Source of the DNA: Zeus faber
Taxonomy: Eukaryota; Chordata; Actinopteri; Zeiformes; Zeidae
Length of the DNA stretch: 64,000 nt
Direction of reading: 5' to 3'
Assembly: GCA_960531495.1 (NCBI GenBank)
Contig: OY482866.1
Location: 10,128,749 to 10,192,748 of the forward strand
Shown here: positions 62,716-64,000 of the stretch, one piece after another
How positions within the stretch are numbered: the first letter of the stretch is position 1
How the letters are laid out: every line of letters begins with the position of its first letter
The notes under the pieces: generated by a model
The model's database searches: none
What the model was told of the DNA's origin: nothing
What the model saw: only the letters and a program-made list of their open reading frames with translations
Program-made: the position numbers and the translations under genes

Positions 62716-64000
62716 GGTTGCAGAATATTACGAAACTCCGCGCGGAACTTCACATTTCCCAGATTTGTGAAAGTGAAAGAAATCGTTTCCTACGAGGTAG
62801 GGGCGTCGATGTTGTTTGGTGAGTATGTGCGCGTTAAAAAATCATTCATCACGCATCAACTTTGCGTCGACACAACAGCTTTGCGGTTGCCAAGTAGGTA
62901 GTCAGTCTCTGAAATACTTACCTGTAAGAGTTTTTGAAAATGAAATAGTGATCTACTCCGCTTGTAAGCGGATTGCATTTTGTGTTTTGTTTTTTTGTTT
63001 TTTTTTCTGGCCATCGTCTCCCAATTCATAGACATATGACAGGCACCAAACAACTCGTGAGGGCAGTCGAGGGTTAGCCACCGTGTTTGTCATTTATTTA
63101 TTTTTGCCAGGAGGAGCGATGGAAGCCGCAATCCTCTGCAATCCGACGTTATTTATTTAACCGCATCTCGGCTCAGTGTTGAAGTTTGCACAGTTGCCCT
63201 CTTTTCTTTGGCGTCTTTTTAATTTTACATCGACTGCGACTCGGAAAGGGAACAGCTTTTCCACTTCCGACAGCTCGTTGCTCCTCGCGTTCCGGGCCAA
63301 GTCAAACACCCCGACGGCGGTGGAGCCAGAGTAGCCGACGTGCTCGAGAGCGATGCCGGTATTACACGTTTAGGCTATGAAAGCTTTAAGAAAATAAATA
63401 AATGACCAGATTTTCAAAATTGCAATTAAATTCAGGAAGTCCTTCACAAAGGAGAAACTTGAACTTTTCGCATTGAAATCACCTCACATCAAAGCCAGGC
63501 CAAACGTAACGACTGAATGGTTGTCGGGGTAACCACATCGGCCGTATATATACACGGCGCTCATATGGAACAATGCGTGTTCGACAAATCGTGACGGGCA
63601 TTGTTCTTCGTAAAATCACAGCAATCGTACCTGCAATCAAACCGACGCACCACAGCGGGAGCAAGCGAGGGACTGGATTTGATTGCCCTGCGCCGACAGC
63701 GGCTACAAAGGGCGGAACGCCGCTCAGCGGTGTCCCCCGCTCCGTACGGCCTTTTCCGTTGGGACACCTCCTGAGCTTGAACACTTTAACGTCTCGACGG
63801 GCAACCCTTTATGAAAACGGCGAAAAAGCGTTCAAGACGCAGGCTCGGGATATCCAAGACCCTCGCTAGTAATTGCGGCGAGAGAGAGAGGGAGAGAGAG
63901 AGAGAGCGAGAGAGGGAGGGACACCTGTAGCTGTGAAACGGTAAATTGACAGTAGCTTCTTCTCGACGGTGACGGCCATCTCTCCCCCGTTTGGCGGAAC
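62713..64000. other. Right-edge sequence, GC-rising, no gene supported
   Basis: Mixed sequence with CpG-rich parts (63230-63380, 63640-63800) and a (GA)n run at 63880-63916. It could be the flank of a gene beyond the window, but no exon is recognised. Confidence 0.4.

Overview
The window is vertebrate, almost certainly teleost fish, nuclear DNA. The reasons are split genes with GT-AG introns, many long (CA)n/(GT)n arrays, tRNA-derived SINEs, hAT and TTAA-type DNA transposons, an L1/Tx1-like LINE and a DIRS-type retroelement. All calls come from reading the sequence and from remembered protein families; no database search was run.

Two host genes are recognisable, both on the minus strand. (1) The 5' end of an axonemal dynein heavy chain gene, best matching DNAH2, has four exons at 7805-7710, 6308-6138, 4292-4067 and about 613-503; the rest lies beyond the left edge. 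(2) A complete four-coding-exon serpin of the HSP47 (SERPINH) class is at 49527-48894, 42839-42747, 42396-42164 and 23487-23182. It predicts a 421-residue protein with a signal peptide and a C-terminal HDEL endoplasmic-reticulum retrieval signal. It is a collagen-chaperone paralogue, probably serpinh2. Intron phases agree at every serpin junction.

Layout. 1-7805: dnah2 exons and introns, with microsatellites and a TTAA-flanked MITE. 7806-23181: intergenic, holding a decayed hAT transposase, a nested cluster (DIRS-like fossil, two copies of a TGTGACCCACCGCA-ended transposon, a SINE), and a G-rich block that ends in a short repeat present twice in the window. 23182-49533: serpinh2. Its third intron (18.7 kb) carries a third TGTGACCC copy, a near full-length L1/Tx1-like LINE with a retroposed insert, a hAT transposase fossil split by a TA-flanked MITE, and a fourth TGTGACCC copy with both terminal inverted repeats. 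Its first intron holds a SINE, a perfect 47-bp palindrome and AT-rich sequence. 49534-64000: upstream of serpinh2, CpG-rich near the gene, then simple repeats, a tandem array of about 235-bp units and a CT-rich minisatellite. No further coding gene could be supported there.

The two genes are not obviously linked in function: one builds ciliary motors, the other folds collagen in the endoplasmic reticulum. I found no new multigene system. The best observations are the lost histidines of the HSP47 paralogue, splice sites built from or abutting microsatellites, the palindrome, the 235-bp tandem array and the layered transposon insertions.
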